Source: an uncultured Oscillospiraceae bacterium
GTDB taxonomy: Bacteria > Bacillota > Clostridia > Oscillospirales > Oscillospiraceae
DNA: 64,000 nt
Assembly: GCA_934593275.1 (NCBI GenBank)
Contig: CAKTQE010000001.1
Coordinates: 1 to 64,000 of the forward strand
Reading direction: 5' to 3'
Part shown: positions 7,951 through 15,226 of the stretch, one piece after another
Layout of the letters: the number at the start of each line of letters is the position of its first letter
How positions within the stretch are numbered: position 1 is the stretch's first letter
Made by a program: the position numbers and the translations under genes
Notes under the pieces: generated by a model
What the model was told of the DNA's origin: nothing
The model's input: the letters and a program-made list of their open reading frames with translations, nothing else
Database searches by the model: none

Positions 7951-8667
7951 ATGACAAAACTCGGAATTATCGGAGCCATGGACCAGGAAGTGGAAATCCT
8001 GGTGGCCGCTATGGAACACTGCACCCAGCAAACGGTTGCCGGAAGCCGCTTTTTTGAGGGTACTCTGGAGGGGCTGCCCGCCGTTGTAGTCCAGTGCGGC
8101 ATTGGCAAGGTCAACGCCGCACTGTGCGCCCAGATCCTTTGCTCCAATTATCAGGTGACCCACCTGGTAAACACCGGTATTGCCGGTTCCCTCACCCCGG
8201 AGCTGGATATTGCGGACCTGGTTATCAGCCAGGATGCCATGTACCACGATGTGGACTGCACGGAGTTCGGCTATCCCTACGGCCAGGTTCCCAGAATGGA
8301 CACCCTGACTTTCCCCGCGGACGAGCAGCTGATGGCCTGGGCCTTTGCCGCTGCCGAGGCCGTAAACCCGGGTCACGCCAAAATCGGCCGGGTGGCCAGC
8401 GGCGACCAGTTCATTGCCAACAAGGAGCGGAAGGACTTTATCATTGAAAAGACCCAGGCCCTCTGCACGGAAATGGAAGGTGCCGCCATTGCCCAGACCG
8501 CTTACCGAAACGGCGTTCCTTTCGTCATCCTCCGGGCCATTTCCGACAAGGCGGACAACAGTGCCCAGATGGACTACCCCACCTTTGAAAACATGGCTGC
8601 CCACCACTGCGCCCAGGTGACCCGGGCCATGGCAAAAACCCTGTTTGAAAGCGAGAATCAGGCCTGA
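7951..8667 (+). CDS. mtnN: 5'-methylthioadenosine/S-adenosylhomocysteine nucleosidase
   Basis: The 238-residue protein shows family motifs: GIIGAMDQEVEIL (N-terminal Glu acting on water), NTGIAGSL, GDQF, TEMEGAAIAQ (binding the ribose and methionine part) and RAISDKAD (catalytic Asp). It hydrolyses SAH to S-ribosylhomocysteine and adenine, feeding LuxS directly upstream. It also degrades methylthioadenosine and 5'-deoxyadenosine, the latter being a by-product of radical SAM enzymes such as the one at 11.3 kb. The ATG at 7951 has AAGGAG upstream. A strong terminator follows. Confidence 0.95.
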   Translation: MTKLGIIGAMDQEVEILVAAMEHCTQQTVAGSRFFEGTLEGLPAVVVQCGIGKVNAALCAQILCSNYQVTHLVNTGIAGSLTPELDIADLVISQDAMYHDVDCTEFGYPYGQVPRMDTLTFPADEQLMAWAFAAAEAVNPGHAKIGRVASGDQFIANKERKDFIIEKTQALCTEMEGAAIAQTAYRNGVPFVILRAISDKADNSAQMDYPTFENMAAHHCAQVTRAMAKTLFESENQA

Positions 8668-8690
8668 CGGCCACACCAAAGCACCTATTA

Positions 8691-8723
8691 AAACGCCCCG
8701 GCTCTTCCTGAGTCGGGGCGTTT
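8691..8723 (+). terminator. Terminator after mtnN
   Basis: Stem AAACGCCCCG / CGGGGCGTTT with a 13-nt loop, 24 nt after the mtnN stop. Confidence 0.8.
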
Positions 8724-8740
8724 CCCTATGAACGCAAGAA

Positions 8741-8772
8741 AGAGAGGCCATTTCCGCAACGGCCTCTCTTTT
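8741..8772. terminator. Second convergent terminator
   Basis: Stem AGAGAGGCC / GGCCTCTCT with an 11-nt loop and a T run on the plus strand. It lies between the mtnN terminator and the convergent gene ending at 8790. Confidence 0.65.
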
Positions 8773-8789
8773 CGTATTTTCTGACTCTC

Positions 8790-9104
8790 TTAGCCTTCGA
8801 AATCGCCCTCATCGGCAACAGGCTCATCGGATTCCGGCTCCTGAGCTACAGGCTCTTCTGTGGCAGGGGTCTCCTGGACAGGCTCTTCTACGGGCATCTC
8901 TTCGGAAGCGGGAGCTTCTTCGGAAACCGGGGTCTCCTCAGCGGCAGGAGCTTCTTCCTCCATACCCTCATCCCAGGGGCAGCAGCCGATCACACGCTTG
9001 GCCCAGGCAACCACCTTATCACCGTAGGCAGCCAGCAGATAAACCACACCGGCAATGGCAGCCAGCACAGCCAGAACTTTAACGACAGCATTCAAGGTTT
9101 TCAT
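8790..9104 (-). CDS. Small membrane-anchored acidic protein of unknown function
   Basis: The product is about 104 residues. A hydrophobic segment (residues 3-25, VVKVLAVLAAIAGVVYLLAAYG) is followed by a short amphipathic basic helix, then CCPWDEG, then a Pro/Glu/Ala-rich acidic tail of imperfect EEAP/EEPV repeats to the C-terminus. I do not recognise a family. The ATG at 9104 has GGAGG 7 nt upstream, which makes the longer frame to 9158 unlikely. A promoter lies at 9196-9224. The perfect palindrome ATGTTGCAACAT (9125-9136) sits in the untranslated leader and could be an operator or a small RNA hairpin (inference). Confidence 0.7.
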   Translation of the reverse strand: MKTLNAVVKVLAVLAAIAGVVYLLAAYGDKVVAWAKRVIGCCPWDEGMEEEAPAAEETPVSEEAPASEEMPVEEPVQETPATEEPVAQEPESDEPVADEGDFEG

Positions 9105-9195
9105 AGGAATATCCTCCATTTCATATGTTGCAACATGGAAATACACAGAACCCACCACATCTACAAAACCTGGGAACCGAGTTCTTGCTTTCTAT

Positions 9196-9224
9196 AGTAT
9201 AGCCAACTCCCGGGCAAAATGCAA
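9196..9224 (-). promoter_or_regulatory. Promoter of the small acidic membrane protein
   Basis: On the minus strand: TTGCAT, 17-bp spacer, TATACT. Confidence 0.7.
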
Positions 9225-9289
9225 GAGAGATTTGGGAAAAAAGCGCAAATTGCCCCTTTTGTACCAAACTTCCCCGAAAAATCCAATTT

Positions 9290-10303
9290 TTACCCTTTTC
9301 CCAGGAGCCAACGCAGCTTTTTCCGGTTCAGAATCCAACTGCACCCGGTCAGCACCAGCAAAATCACCGCCAGTTCCAGCAGCTTTTCTCCCCACATGGC
9401 TACAGAAGACGTAAACCCCATAACCGGAATGCCCCACCGGGGGAACCAGACGGAAATAGCCGTCATCACCGGGTTCTGGTGCCAGGCAAAGTAAATCAGG
9501 CTGTTTTGCCCCAGGTAGATGGCAGGCTTCCAGCACATCCAGCAAGCGGCAATAATCACCGCGCCAATGCCTCCAAAGGCAGACAGATAGCTGAGCGGTG
9601 CAATGCCGTACTGACTGCTGAAAAGGTCCAGCACCGGGGCCTTTCCCAGAATTCCTGGCATCCCTGCCGCCAGATTCACAAGTCCAAAGGCGAAAAAGGC
9701 CAGAATGCCCCAGCGGCTTCTGGAATGCTCTAAAATCCAGCTGCCCTTGTCCCGCAGCAAATACCCGCCCAGGAAAAAGGGCAGGGCCGAAAAGCACAAA
9801 TCCAAATCCCAGGGCAGGGCCGGGCCGCCCAACATCCCGTAAGCAACCCCCACGGCTCCCAGGGCCAGACCGATTCCCGCCAACGCACCGGGATTTTTCA
9901 CGTACCGCACCAAAAAATAGGCCCCCAGTTCCAGGAAAAACAGGCAGGCCAGAAACCACAGCGTCCACATCCGCCGCTGCAGCAGCACCTGGGCCGTAAG
10001 GGTCATGACTCTGGGCCAGATGGCGTTTCCCCGAACCGTGGTCAGATACCCCTCGGATAGAATCATGGGAATGGCCAGGGTCACATAGGGCAGCAGCAGC
10101 CCCCGGCACTTCCCTTTCAAAAACACAGGAAAGGGCTTGTCTGCCCGGAACAGGAACCCGGACAAAAAGAAAAACAGGGGTACATGAAAGGTAAACAGCC
10201 AATTTGCCACCGGATGACCGGAAATGATATGAGAAAATAAAATTGCTAAAATTCCAAAGCCTCTGGCCGCATCCACCCAGGCCACCCGCTCTTTGGATGC
10301 CAT
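9290..10303 (-). CDS. Acyltransferase-3 family membrane protein
   Basis: The 337-residue integral membrane protein has about ten hydrophobic segments and the Acyl_transf_3 signature. AWVDAARGFGILAILFSH (the conserved D...R..A...V..H pattern) comes first, then FHVPLFFFLSGFLF. Such enzymes transfer acetyl or other acyl groups to extracytoplasmic sugars or lipids. The residue composition resembles the fucose 4-O-acetylase-like subgroup. The acceptor cannot be predicted. It starts at an ATG with GGAGGG 8 nt upstream, 84 nt after the HxlR-type gene, and may share its transcript. Confidence 0.9.
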   Translation of the reverse strand: MASKERVAWVDAARGFGILAILFSHIISGHPVANWLFTFHVPLFFFLSGFLFRADKPFPVFLKGKCRGLLLPYVTLAIPMILSEGYLTTVRGNAIWPRVMTLTAQVLLQRRMWTLWFLACLFFLELGAYFLVRYVKNPGALAGIGLALGAVGVAYGMLGGPALPWDLDLCFSALPFFLGGYLLRDKGSWILEHSRSRWGILAFFAFGLVNLAAGMPGILGKAPVLDLFSSQYGIAPLSYLSAFGGIGAVIIAACWMCWKPAIYLGQNSLIYFAWHQNPVMTAISVWFPRWGIPVMGFTSSVAMWGEKLLELAVILLVLTGCSWILNRKKLRWLLGKG

Positions 10304-10387
10304 GGCATCCCCTCCTTGTGCCGTTTTTCTGTCATTATACGAAAAGCAGGTCTTCCCGTCAAGTGCGCAACGAAGCCGCCGCTTTCG

Positions 10388-10711
10388 TCAATTCTGCTCT
10401 TTATAGGCACGGCCCCAGGCTTCCATGGCATCCATAATGGGGCGCATGGACTCTCCCAGTTCAGACAGTGCGTACTCCACCCTGGGCGGGACCTCCGGAT
10501 AGACGGTGCGGGTGATGATGCCGTCACTCTCCATGGAACGAAGACTGTCGGTCAATACCTTTTGGCTGATGCCCTCCAAATCCTTTTTCAGTTCGTTGAA
10601 CCGCCAGGGGCGCGCCAGCAAATTGCGCATGATCAGCAGTTTCCATTTGCTGCCGATCATCTGGACGGTGGTGGCTACCGGGCAAGCAGGAAGTTCTTCT
10701 TTTGTCAGCAT
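10388..10711 (-). CDS. HxlR-family transcriptional regulator
   Basis: The 107-residue protein is a one-domain winged helix of the HxlR (DUF24) group. A conserved Cys (ACPVATTVQMIGSKWKLLIM) precedes the recognition region RFNELKKDLEGISQKVLTDSLRSMESDG and the wing VPPRVEYALSELG. Members sense redox-active or electrophilic compounds, often through that N-terminal Cys, and usually control a divergent operon. The ATG at 10711 is preferred because AGAGGTG lies 6 nt upstream; the GTG at 10720 overlaps it. The gene is divergent from the Cys-repeat peptide/radical SAM operon, and a likely operator sits in that operon's promoter. Confidence 0.93.
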   Translation of the reverse strand: MLTKEELPACPVATTVQMIGSKWKLLIMRNLLARPWRFNELKKDLEGISQKVLTDSLRSMESDGIITRTVYPEVPPRVEYALSELGESMRPIMDAMEAWGRAYKEQN

Positions 10712-10743
10712 ATATAGCACCTCTTTTTGAATGTTATATTTTT

Positions 10744-10772
10744 ATTATAGTGCAGCGCTCCAAAAAACGCAA
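10744..10772 (-). promoter_or_regulatory. Promoter of the HxlR-family gene
   Basis: On the minus strand: TTGCGT, 17-bp spacer, TATAAT, 33 nt before the start codon. Confidence 0.75.
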
Positions 10773-10794
10773 GAGCCAATCTCCTTGCCCAATA

Positions 10795-10823
10795 GTTACC
10801 AAAAGGTGACTGAGTAATAAAAT
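10795..10823 (+). promoter_or_regulatory. Promoter with overlapping HxlR-type operator for the ACG-repeat peptide operon
   Basis: The near-perfect inverted repeat GTTACC-AAAA-GGTGAC (10795-10810) overlaps a -35-like TTACCA (10796-10801), which is followed after 16 bp by TAAAAT (10818-10823). The size and position fit a dimeric HxlR-family repressor. Binding by the adjacent HxlR protein is inference. Confidence 0.6.
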
Positions 10824-10912
10824 AGTGCGTACTTGTGCCATGAAAAATTCCGAGTAAAATAAGAATCACAGAGGGGCGATACACCCGCTGAATACAATCT
10901 GGAGGTAATAAT

Positions 10913-11239
10913 ATGGCACTTTCTAATCTCTTTGGCTGGCACAAGAAGACGGAGGCTTCCGCTCCCGCAGCAGCTTGCGGCACCGCCTGCGGTGCCGGTG
11001 ACAAGCCCACTGAAAAGCCCGCCGCCTGTGGCACTGCCTGTGGTGCTGCTGACAAGCCCGCTGAGAAGCCCGCCGCCTGCGGCACTGCTTGCGGCGCAGG
11101 TGACAAGCCCGCCGAGAAGCCCGCTGCCTGTGGCACTGCCTGTGGCACTGCCTGTGGCACTGCCTGTGGTGCTGCTGACAAGCCCGCTGAGAAACCCGCC
11201 GCCTGCGGCACTGCCTGTGGTGCAGGTGACAAGCAGTAA
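10913..11239 (+). CDS. ACG-repeat cysteine-rich peptide, putative radical SAM-modified RiPP precursor
   Basis: The 108-residue product has a short leader-like N-terminus (MALSNLFGWHKKTEASAPAA) followed by five blocks of about 17 residues, each ACGTACG plus A(G/A)DKP(A/T)EKPA. The fourth block carries four ACGs instead of two. All twelve Cys lie in ACG units, and there is no other aromatic-rich or structured region. The gene starts with GGAGGTAATAATATG and is directly followed by a radical SAM/SPASM enzyme, the usual arrangement for Cys-rich RiPP precursors with thioether or other Cys-centred modification. I recall computationally flagged CXXX-repeat peptides next to such maturases, but cannot confirm membership. 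No transporter or protease gene adjoins it, so the product may stay inside the cell or be exported by unlinked genes. Confidence 0.85.
   Translation: MALSNLFGWHKKTEASAPAAACGTACGAGDKPTEKPAACGTACGAADKPAEKPAACGTACGAGDKPAEKPAACGTACGTACGTACGAADKPAEKPAACGTACGAGDKQ
10973..11236 (+). repeat. 51-bp in-frame tandem repeats of the Cys-rich peptide gene
   Basis: Five 51-bp-type units (17 codons), one expanded by two extra 12-bp ACGT-coding units. The near-identical nucleotide sequence, differing mainly at synonymous sites, implies recent duplication and allows copy-number change without a frameshift. Confidence 0.85.
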
Positions 11240-11270
11240 AAATCCAAGGGGTATGCTCCAAGGAAAACTT

Positions 11271-11322
11271 GGGGCGTATCTCCAAGAGGGCAGCCGCCCC
11301 TGCACTTTTGGAGATACGTCCC
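11271..11322 (+). promoter_or_regulatory. Strong RNA hairpin between peptide and maturase genes
   Basis: A 15-bp stem GGGGCGTATCTCCAA / TTGGAGATACGTCCC (one G-U pair) closes a GC-rich loop that contains GGGCAGCCGCCC. There is no T run, so it is unlikely to be a classical terminator. A smaller competing stem, CCAAG (11259-11263) / CTTGG (11268-11272), overlaps its left edge. It probably sets the ratio of peptide to maturase by RNA processing or 3'-end protection. Confidence 0.65.
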
Positions 11323-11343
11323 ATCACAACAAGGAGGCTCATT

Positions 11344-12387
11344 ATGAAACAGTATTTTTCTTTCCAATGGCACATCACCGATGAATGTGACCAGCGGTGC
11401 AAGCACTGCTACATCTTCTCTGAAAACTGCAACAAAAAGCTGGATGCCATGTCCTGGCAGCAAATGCAGGACACATTCTACAACTGCCTGGACTTCTGCC
11501 AGGTCTATGACCGTCTGCCCTATTTTTACATCACCGGCGGCGACCCCATTCTCCACCCGGACTTCTGGCGTCTGTGTGGGCTTCTGAAACAGCACAGCAT
11601 TCCTTTTACCATTCTCGGAAACCCCTTCCACCTGACCGATGAAGTTTGCCGGAAGCTCAAAGAATACGGCTGCGAAAAATACCAGCTTTCCATTGACGGA
11701 TTGCGTGAAACCCACGACTGGTTCCGCAAGCCCGGCAGTTTTGACTGCACTTTGGAGAAAATCGGCTGCATCAATCGGGCGGGCATCCGCTCTGTGGTAA
11801 TGACCACCGTTTCCGGCACGAACATTGACCAGCTACCCGGAATCATCGATGCGGTGGTAAAGGCCCATGCCAATGTCTTTGCGTTCGCCCGCTATTGCCC
11901 CACCAGCGAGGAAAAGGATGTGGGCATTGAGCCGCTGCGTTACCGCAAGCTGCTCTCTGACTGTGACCAGAAATTCAAGGAATACGAGGCCGCCGGTTGT
12001 GAGACCTACTTCAACAAGAAAGACCATCTGTGGACACTGTACGAGTACGAAACCGGTGCTTTCAAAATCCCCGAAGCCGTAGAGGAGGGCATGATCTACG
12101 GTGGCTGCAACTGCGGCAACTGCCACCTGACCATCCTCCCCACAGGAGATGTTTACGCCTGTCGCCGGGTACAAAACAGCAAAGTAGCCAATGTGTTCAC
12201 TGACCGACTGGCGGATGTCTGGGTGTGCCAGATGGAGCAGTACCGGGATTACAAGAAATTTGAAAAGTGCAGCAAGTGTGAGCTTTTGGCGTTCTGCCGG
12301 GGCTGTCCCGCCGTGGCCAGCGGAAAGGACGGAAACTTTTACGCCGCCGACCCCCAGTGCTGGAAGGAGATCAAGGAAAATGCCTGA
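11344..12387 (+). CDS. Radical SAM/SPASM peptide maturase
   Basis: The 347-residue protein has the radical SAM cluster motif CDQRCKHC (residues 15-22), the SAM-binding YITGGDPILH, and a C-terminal SPASM-type Cys set (GGCNCGNC, YACRR, CSKCELLAFCRGC) for auxiliary Fe-S clusters. Such enzymes form thioether, C-C or epimer modifications on ribosomal peptides. The adjacent ACG-repeat peptide is the obvious substrate. The ATG at 11344 has AAGGAGG 7 nt upstream; a longer open frame runs into the hairpin and is not used. The stop overlaps the nitroreductase start by 8 nt, so translation is coupled. Confidence 0.93.
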   Translation: MKQYFSFQWHITDECDQRCKHCYIFSENCNKKLDAMSWQQMQDTFYNCLDFCQVYDRLPYFYITGGDPILHPDFWRLCGLLKQHSIPFTILGNPFHLTDEVCRKLKEYGCEKYQLSIDGLRETHDWFRKPGSFDCTLEKIGCINRAGIRSVVMTTVSGTNIDQLPGIIDAVVKAHANVFAFARYCPTSEEKDVGIEPLRYRKLLSDCDQKFKEYEAAGCETYFNKKDHLWTLYEYETGAFKIPEAVEEGMIYGGCNCGNCHLTILPTGDVYACRRVQNSKVANVFTDRLADVWVCQMEQYRDYKKFEKCSKCELLAFCRGCPAVASGKDGNFYAADPQCWKEIKENA

Positions 12388-12982
12388 TATTTTTGAAACC
12401 ATTGCTCACCGCCGTTCCATCCGGCGGTTTGAGCCGAAGCAAATTGAAGAAGCCGCCTTGCAGCAGATCATTCAGGCCGGTTTATATGCGCCCAGCGCAG
12501 GAGGACGGCAAGGCGTGATCTTCGCTGTCTGTCAGGACAAAGAAGTAAACGAACGGCTGGGAAAAATCAAGCGGGCAAATTCCCATCCCCGCATGGCAAC
12601 GGCCACCAGCTTTGTTTCCCGGGAGCAGCCCAGCATCGCAGATGATCCCAAGCTGACAAACGCCTTTTATGGCGCACCAACTGTGATCACCATGTTCGCA
12701 CCGAAGAATTTCCTGTTCTCCGTAGATGACTGTGCGGTTGCGGCAGAAAATATGATGCTAGCGGCGGATGCCCTGGGTATCGGCTCCTGCTACATCGGAC
12801 AGGGCTGGCCCGCCTTTGACGACCCTTACGGACAGGAAATCTTGCGGCAGTGGATCATTCCAACAGACCATTACGCCGTCATGCAATTGCTCTTGGGTTA
12901 TCCCAAGGAGGGCGATAAGCACCCCACCCCGAAGCCCAGAAAAGAGGGCCGGGTGATCCGAATCGGAGGTATTGTAAAATGA
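12380..12982 (+). CDS. Nitroreductase-family flavoprotein
   Basis: The 200-residue protein is a typical FMN-dependent nitroreductase. It opens with FETIAHRRSIRRFEPKQIEE (FMN phosphate-binding Arg/Ser), then GLYAPSAGGRQ, with AAENMMLAADALGIGSCYIG and a C-terminal LLLGYPKEG. Its reductant and substrate are unknown; the family reduces nitro groups, quinones and flavins or performs dehydrogenation on peptides. It lies between the maturase and a ferredoxin fusion with overlaps at both ends, which suggests it is part of the same modification or electron-transfer chain (inference). Confidence 0.92.
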   Translation: MPDIFETIAHRRSIRRFEPKQIEEAALQQIIQAGLYAPSAGGRQGVIFAVCQDKEVNERLGKIKRANSHPRMATATSFVSREQPSIADDPKLTNAFYGAPTVITMFAPKNFLFSVDDCAVAAENMMLAADALGIGSCYIGQGWPAFDDPYGQEILRQWIIPTDHYAVMQLLLGYPKEGDKHPTPKPRKEGRVIRIGGIVK

Positions 12983-13584
12983 ACGCACAAACCTGTTTGG
13001 AAAAACTGAAGCTCTGCGGAGTGCTGTCTTTTGCCACCGTAGATAAAAACGGCGCACCCCAGATCCGCTGCATCAGCGCGATTCATTATGAACCGGATTC
13101 TCTGTATTTCTTCACGGCACGGGGCAAGGCATTTTGTGACGAACTGCTGACCGATGGACGGGTGCAGATTCTGGCTTATACCCGGTTCAAGGAAATGATC
13201 CGGCTGTCCGGCAAGGCCGTTCCCGCTGCGGAGCAGGAAGAAAAAATCAACAGGATCTTTACAGAACAGCCCTATCTTGCCAATGTATATCCCGGAGATA
13301 CCCGAAAGATCGGCATCATCTTTGAATTGAAGAACTTCTCCATCGAATATTTCAATTTGGGTGTGAACCCCATCTTCCGAGAAACCTATACTGTCGGTCT
13401 GTGTCCGGTGGAGGAGAAGGGCTATCGTATCACCGATGCCTGCATCGGCTGCGGCACCTGCCTGAACCACTGCCCCCAGAAGTGCATTGTTCCCGGCGCG
13501 CAATACACCATCCAGCCGGAGCATTGTCTCCATTGCGGGGCGTGCTATGAAAACTGTCCGGTAAAGGCGGTGGAAAAGCTATGA
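12979..13584 (+). CDS. FMN-binding split-barrel / two-cluster ferredoxin fusion
   Basis: The product is 201 residues. Residues 1-135 resemble pyridoxamine-5'-phosphate-oxidase-like flavin-binding split-barrel proteins (GVLSFATVDKNGAPQIRCIS, LYFFTARGKAF). Residues 145-201 hold two 4Fe-4S motifs, CIGCGTCLNHC and CLHCGACYENC. This architecture can pass electrons from ferredoxin-type clusters to flavin, plausibly serving the nitroreductase or the radical SAM enzyme (inference). The start overlaps the nitroreductase stop as ATGA, and its stop overlaps the macrodomain start. Confidence 0.9.
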   Translation: MNAQTCLEKLKLCGVLSFATVDKNGAPQIRCISAIHYEPDSLYFFTARGKAFCDELLTDGRVQILAYTRFKEMIRLSGKAVPAAEQEEKINRIFTEQPYLANVYPGDTRKIGIIFELKNFSIEYFNLGVNPIFRETYTVGLCPVEEKGYRITDACIGCGTCLNHCPQKCIVPGAQYTIQPEHCLHCGACYENCPVKAVEKL

Positions 13585-14363
13585 ATCAAGCACAGCGGCG
13601 GCTGTTTCTCATCAAATCGCTTTTGAACGAGAAAACAGAATATCGGGATATGGCTATTCCGGCAGAGCCGGAGCACCAACGGCAGCTTTTGCGGGGCCTG
13701 ATGAATATCCGGAATTCACGGCCTATTGATGTGGATTTTCTGGCCGTGCAGGATGACTATCTGCAAGGGGAACTGGCAGCCAAAGGCATTACGGACATCG
13801 AGAATTTAGTCCCTGTTCAGCCAGGGCTGTACCTCTGGCAGGGAGATATTACAACCCTGAAATGCGATGCCATCGTCAATGCCGCCAATGCAGGACTCAC
13901 CGGCTGCTATATTCCCAGCCACCGCTGCATTGACAACGCCATTCACACCTTTGCAGGGGTGGAACTGCGCCTTGCCTGTGGGGAACTGATGGAACAGCAG
14001 GGCTACCCCGAACCCACCGGACAGGCAAAAATCACCCCAGCGTTTAATCTTCCCTGCAAGTATGTACTGCATACCGTTGGACCCATCGTCAAGGGACGGG
14101 TAACAAAACAGGATGAAGCACTTCTCGCCTCCTGCTACCGCTCCTGCCTGGAACTGGCGGCAGAAAACGGCTTGGAAAGTGTGGCGTTCTGCTGTATTTC
14201 CACGGGAGAATTTCATTTTCCCAATGAGCAGGCGGCGCAAATCGCCATAGAAACCGTGAAACAGTTTATGAATACTAAAACCAGTGTAAAGAAAGTGATC
14301 TTCAATGTTTTCAAAGACTTGGACAACGAAATCTACGCCCGATTGCTGGGCGCAAATGAATAA
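13581..14363 (+). CDS. Zinc-type macrodomain protein-ADP-ribose hydrolase
   Basis: The 260-residue protein has an N-terminal helical extension (1-75) and a macrodomain. Motifs are QGDITTLKCDAIVNAAN (88-103), then GCYIPSHRCIDNAIHTFAG, whose C109, H114 and C116 match the Cys/His cluster of the Zn-Macro class, and HTVGPIV with a late CISTGEFHFP phosphate loop. Zn-Macro enzymes remove ADP-ribose placed by class M sirtuins, and exactly such a sirtuin follows with an 8-nt overlap. In known systems the target is lipoylated GcvH-L, encoded alongside. No GcvH-L or LplA gene is present here, so the target may differ. Confidence 0.93.
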   Translation: MNQAQRRLFLIKSLLNEKTEYRDMAIPAEPEHQRQLLRGLMNIRNSRPIDVDFLAVQDDYLQGELAAKGITDIENLVPVQPGLYLWQGDITTLKCDAIVNAANAGLTGCYIPSHRCIDNAIHTFAGVELRLACGELMEQQGYPEPTGQAKITPAFNLPCKYVLHTVGPIVKGRVTKQDEALLASCYRSCLELAAENGLESVAFCCISTGEFHFPNEQAAQIAIETVKQFMNTKTSVKKVIFNVFKDLDNEIYARLLGANE

Positions 14364-15171
14364 TTTGCAGACCGCTCTGAGCCAGGCGGATACCGTGGTG
14401 ATCGGTGCCGGGGCCGGTCTTTCAACCTCTGCCGGATTCGTTTACACCGGAGAGCGGTTCCAGAAATACTTTTCGGATTTTGAGAAAAAATATGGCTTTC
14501 AGGATATGTATTCCGGTGGGTTCTACCCCTTTGCAACGCCAGAGGAGCATTGGGCCTATTGGAGCCGTTATATTTTCATCAACCGGTATATGGATGCCCC
14601 CAAGCCGGTCTATGAAACTCTTTTGAAGCTGGTGGCCGAAAAAGACTATTTCGTGATCACCACCAATGTGGACCACTGCTTTCAAAAGGCGGGTTTTGAT
14701 AAAAAGCGGCTGTTCTATACCCAGGGGGATTACGGCCTGTTCCAGTGCAGTACCCCCTGCTGTCAGGAAACCTTCGAAAATGAAAAAACCATTCTCGAAA
14801 TGGTGGGACGGCAGGAAGACATGAAAGTCCCCACAGAGCTTCTGCCTGTCTGCCCCCACTGCGGCAAACCCTTGACCATGAATCTCCGCTCCGATGATCG
14901 GTTTGTAGAGGACGAGGGCTGGCACCGGGCAGCACAGCGGTATGAACAGTTTCTCCGCAGTCGGGGCAATGGGAAAATTCTTTTTCTGGAATTGGGCGTT
15001 GGTTATAACACCCCGGGGATCATCAAGTATCCGTTCTGGCAAATGACCGCACGAAATCCCAATGCCACCTATGCCAGTATCAACCTTGGGCAAGCCATTT
15101 GCCCAAAGGAAATACAGCAGCAATCCATCTGCATGGATGGGGACATCGGTGAGACCCTTGCATCCTTATAA
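14356..15171 (+). CDS. Class M sirtuin (SirTM), putative protein ADP-ribosyltransferase
   Basis: The 271-residue protein has a Rossmann GAGAGLSTSAG (17-27) and TTNVDH (102-107). At the position of the deacetylase His it has Q123 in TQGDYG. N104 and Q123 are 19 residues apart, the same spacing as the two residues reported essential in streptococcal SirTM. Cys pairs (CSTPCC, CPHCG) look like a zinc site. SirTM enzymes use NAD+ to mono-ADP-ribosylate proteins rather than deacetylate. The gene ends the operon and is followed by a terminator. The partnership with the macrodomain implies reversible modification, possibly redox-responsive given the HxlR regulator (inference). Confidence 0.93.
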   Translation: MNNLQTALSQADTVVIGAGAGLSTSAGFVYTGERFQKYFSDFEKKYGFQDMYSGGFYPFATPEEHWAYWSRYIFINRYMDAPKPVYETLLKLVAEKDYFVITTNVDHCFQKAGFDKKRLFYTQGDYGLFQCSTPCCQETFENEKTILEMVGRQEDMKVPTELLPVCPHCGKPLTMNLRSDDRFVEDEGWHRAAQRYEQFLRSRGNGKILFLELGVGYNTPGIIKYPFWQMTARNPNATYASINLGQAICPKEIQQQSICMDGDIGETLASL

Positions 15172-15173
15172 AG

Positions 15174-15210
15174 AAAAGAAGCCGCTGGGAGGAAAACAGC
15201 GGCTTCTTTT
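15174..15210 (+). terminator. Terminator of the peptide-sirtuin operon
   Basis: A 14-bp stem AAAAGAAGCCGCTG / CAGCGGCTTCTTTT with a 9-nt loop directly after the sirtuin stop. It also serves the convergent TRAP gene. Confidence 0.88.
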
Positions 15211-15226
15211 GGAGAATATTTTGTGT

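Noticed and set aside
10973..11236. Regular repeats that could suggest a CRISPR array
   Set aside because: The repeats are contiguous and in frame, without unique spacers, and encode the ACG peptide.
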